From Dastarcus helophoroides (Eukaryota; Arthropoda; Insecta; Coleoptera; Bothrideridae), in NCBI GenBank assembly GCA_028583605.1, contig CM053330.1, positions 33,361,619 through 33,425,618 on the forward strand: DNA of 64,000 nt, given 5' to 3'. Every line of letters begins with the position of its first letter. The first letter of the stretch is position 1. A model generated the notes under the pieces. The model did not search any database. It was not told where the DNA came from and saw only the letters and a list, made by a program, of their open reading frames with translations. The position numbers were made by a program, and so were the translations under genes. Positions 62,294-64,000 of this stretch are shown one piece after another.

Positions 62294-63980
62294 CTAAAGA
62301 CGAAAAATGGAAGTTGAACAGGAAACAGATTTTTAGTCGAGTGTTACCTTCTTCACTAGTTCCAGCAGATCTTTGAGGAACCCCCTGAGTTCTTCATTTT
62401 CTATGGTGCCATTGTTATCCTAGAATAACAAAAAAAAATCACAAATTTTGCTATTTAAGATGTAAAGTGAAAAGTATTAACATTTTAATAGATTTTTGAC
62501 TTTCCATTGTTAGCATTGAGAAGGATATTGACAAAAGGTAACTGTTTTGGTTTTTTTTAAACTTTAAAGCTTAAAACTAACTTTCAGGGGATTTCATTTC
62601 GGGGCTTAAGGGATCAAAATTAGATTTGAGGGATAAGATGATATTTACCAGCGTTGCTGGATTACTTACCCTATCGTACAGAGCGAATACTCGTTCAATG
62701 TCATCCTTGGTTAACTTCGTTGCCCCCTAAAGAGACAAAACTATTAAAATCTGCTAGGCACATATTTTCAACAGGTATATTTCTGCTCTTTGTAATTTTG
62801 TATTACTGTATTGAAAATGAATACGTTAAATTTAGTGTAAAATGTCATTTGTTTTGGTTATTGACAAGAAGAAGTCCTGAAAGATTGTGCCAATTTAATA
62901 CATGCCTTTGCCAATATATCGCATGCATTATCCTTAATTAGACAGAAACCATGCTATTAAAATTAAACTACTAACAATATTATCATTCAGAATCTAACCA
63001 TAAATTTAAGCTATAATTACCAGAAGCAGTCATTACCTCTGTCTTAGAATAAAAAAGAGAGAGATTACATTATGCAAGACCACATTATTTCACATTAAAC
63101 GTGTATAAGTTTTAAGTAATTTTTTTATAATTTAATTACAGGGAGACATTTTCTAAATTAATAATATTGTTAATACGAAGAAGATAAACAAGATTACTTA
63201 CTTCTATTCCCTCCTATTGTTATAGCCACAAAGACAAACAAATAAAGCCGTGCAATGTAAAAAAAATTAACAAGTCACTTATAGTTAGTAAGATTTACTT
63301 TAGTTAGTTGCCATCAAGCACTACTGAAGTATTTATTCATGTATTGCTTATTTTAATAGTCATATAGTTTGGAAGTGCAATTATTTGAATAACGTGCACA
63401 TAATCAAAATGGTCGATCAAAGAAAACTCTGCTCTAACAAAATTGTTTGCTCTTAATCCTGATTTATAATCCACTCTACAGATTTTGGTGGAACGGACTG
63501 GTCCTTGGTTATATTCAAAAAATGAAATACAAATCTTGTCCCCTGAAACCAAGAAAGATTAAAAAACACAACAAAGTTTGCTCTAACGCGTTTCGATAGC
63601 CAAGCTATCATCTTCAGAGAGATACTGACTGATATTTCTCTGAAGATAGTAGCTTGGCTATCGAAACGCGTTAGAGCAACCTTTGTTGTGTTTTTTAATC
63701 TTTCTTGGTTTCAGGGGACAAAATTTGTATTTCATTTCTACTCTACACAAAGATTTCTTTGATTGAGAAGAATTTGCTATATAGAGTTAGAAAAAAGACA
63801 GAAGTTGGTTAAAGTTGAATGGTCAGAGAAAAATCGTGTTTTGATTTATTTGGGTAGTGACAGTGAAAGTGTTGTTCACAAACACCTTTGTGTATAACAC
63901 CATTTTAGAAGAAAATTTTCGGTACCTTACTTACCTTGAAGACTTGTCTACAAAGAAAGTTTTCTTTGACTGGAAGCAAT
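62144..63980 (-). CDS. Cbp53E: Calbindin-32 (Cbp53E)-type EF-hand protein, last four exons
   Basis: Cytosolic neuronal and muscle calcium buffer/sensor of the six-EF-hand calbindin family. Exons on the - strand: 63980-63935, 62726-62670, 62419-62348, 62293-62144. Joined they read LLPVKENFLCRQVFK, GATKLTKDDIERVFALYDR, DNNGTIENEELRGFLKDL and on to DYDAQDLLDFEETILRGV, matching the order I recall for Drosophila calbindin-32. Two EF-hand loops are visible: DRDNNGTIENEE, split by an intron, and DYNQDGKINKKE. The last loop has the canonical D-x-N-x-D-G-x-I-x-x-x-E pattern, so it should bind calcium. The 5' exons, with the first four EF-hands, lie beyond the right edge. The gene converges with Hdc. 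Confidence 0.92.
62348..62419 (-). CDS. Cbp53E: Cbp53E exon (DNNGTIENEEL, fifth EF-hand)
   Basis: 24 codons in phase 0 between TTCTAG and AAG|GTAACA. The EF loop begins in the previous exon and continues DNNGTIENEE, followed by helix LRGFLKDLLELVKK. Confidence 0.95.
62670..62726 (-). CDS. Cbp53E: Cbp53E exon (GATKLTKDDIERVF)
   Basis: 19 codons in phase 0 between CCCTAAAG-side acceptor TTTAG-like sequence (TTAG at 62730-62727) and AGG|GTAAGT. It encodes GATKLTKDDIERVFALYDR, the entering helix of the fifth EF-hand. Confidence 0.95.
63487..63739. repeat. Foldback MITE A, best full-length copy, in Cbp53E intron
   Basis: Left terminus GGTGGAACGGACTGGTCC. Long arms including CTAACGCGTTTCGATAGCCA and its inverse pair almost perfectly around a loop near 63625. 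The right terminus ends in TTTGTATTTCA. ACTCTACA flanks it at 63473-63480 and 63740-63747. Confidence 0.9.
63935..63980 (-). CDS. Cbp53E: Cbp53E exon (LLPVKENFLCRQVFK)
   Basis: 46 bases between TAATTTCAG and AAG|GTAAGT. The first base completes a codon from an exon outside the window. It encodes LLPVKENFLCRQVFK, the linker between EF-hands four and five in calbindin-32. Confidence 0.94.
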
Positions 63981-64000
63981 CTGAAATTAATTTGTTTTAT

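Noticed and set aside
62654..62941. + strand open stretch over Cbp53E exon
   Set aside because: It is the antisense of the exon at 62670-62726 plus intron.
1..64000. CRISPR arrays, prokaryotic operons or integrated viral genes
   Set aside because: No regularly spaced short repeats, no prokaryotic gene layout, and no capsid, envelope or LTR structures; all RT sequences belong to LINE or Penelope-like types.

Overview
The window is animal nuclear DNA, almost certainly from an insect with a large, AT-rich, transposon-laden genome. Genes have canonical GT/AG introns, a nuclear tRNA-Trp lies in an intron, and most of the sequence is mobile-element debris: non-LTR retrotransposons, a Penelope-like element, mariner, hAT-like elements and several foldback families. 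A beetle or similar insect is plausible, but nothing fixes the order.

Two host protein genes are present. (1) On the + strand, nine coding exons (1462-49077) encode a histidine decarboxylase (Hdc), the enzyme that makes histamine, the insect photoreceptor transmitter. Its first coding exons lie left of the window. All nine exons join in frame (1680 coding bases: 559 residues plus stop). The PLP lysine is at 6220-6222, and tandem poly(A) signals lie at 49108-49123. (2) On the - strand, the last four coding exons of a calbindin-32/Cbp53E-type EF-hand protein lie at 62144-63980; the gene continues past the right edge. The two genes converge, separated by about 13 kb without a recognisable gene.

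Hdc intron content, left to right: a large foldback element lies before the first visible exon. Introns 2-4 carry Penelope-like terminal relics, an RNase H-type LINE fragment with a 147-bp in-frame triplication, and small MITEs. Intron 5 (7735-17865) holds a ~2.6-kb imperfect palindrome, a dead mariner and a 4.1-kb hAT-like insertion with a perfect 8-bp target duplication. Intron 6 (18200-33132) holds a dead Tc1/mariner-type transposase, an RNase H-type LINE with a second LINE inside it, a Penelope-like element split by a jockey/CR1-type LINE and a foldback MITE, a ~1.4-kb foldback inside an outer hAT-like element, and the tRNA-Trp. The last intron (34168-48895) holds tandem ~3.3-4.5-kb segmental repeats built from low-complexity filler, a LINE copy and a foldback MITE.

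The 3' intergenic part (49.1-62.1 kb) has a four-unit ~650-bp tandem array (56.3-58.8 kb) that I could not identify, and scattered foldback copies. No CRISPR, operon or prokaryotic feature is present. The least explained items are the foldback family with up to 15-bp target duplications, the hAT-bounded filler DNA, the mosaic LINE copies and the 650-bp array.
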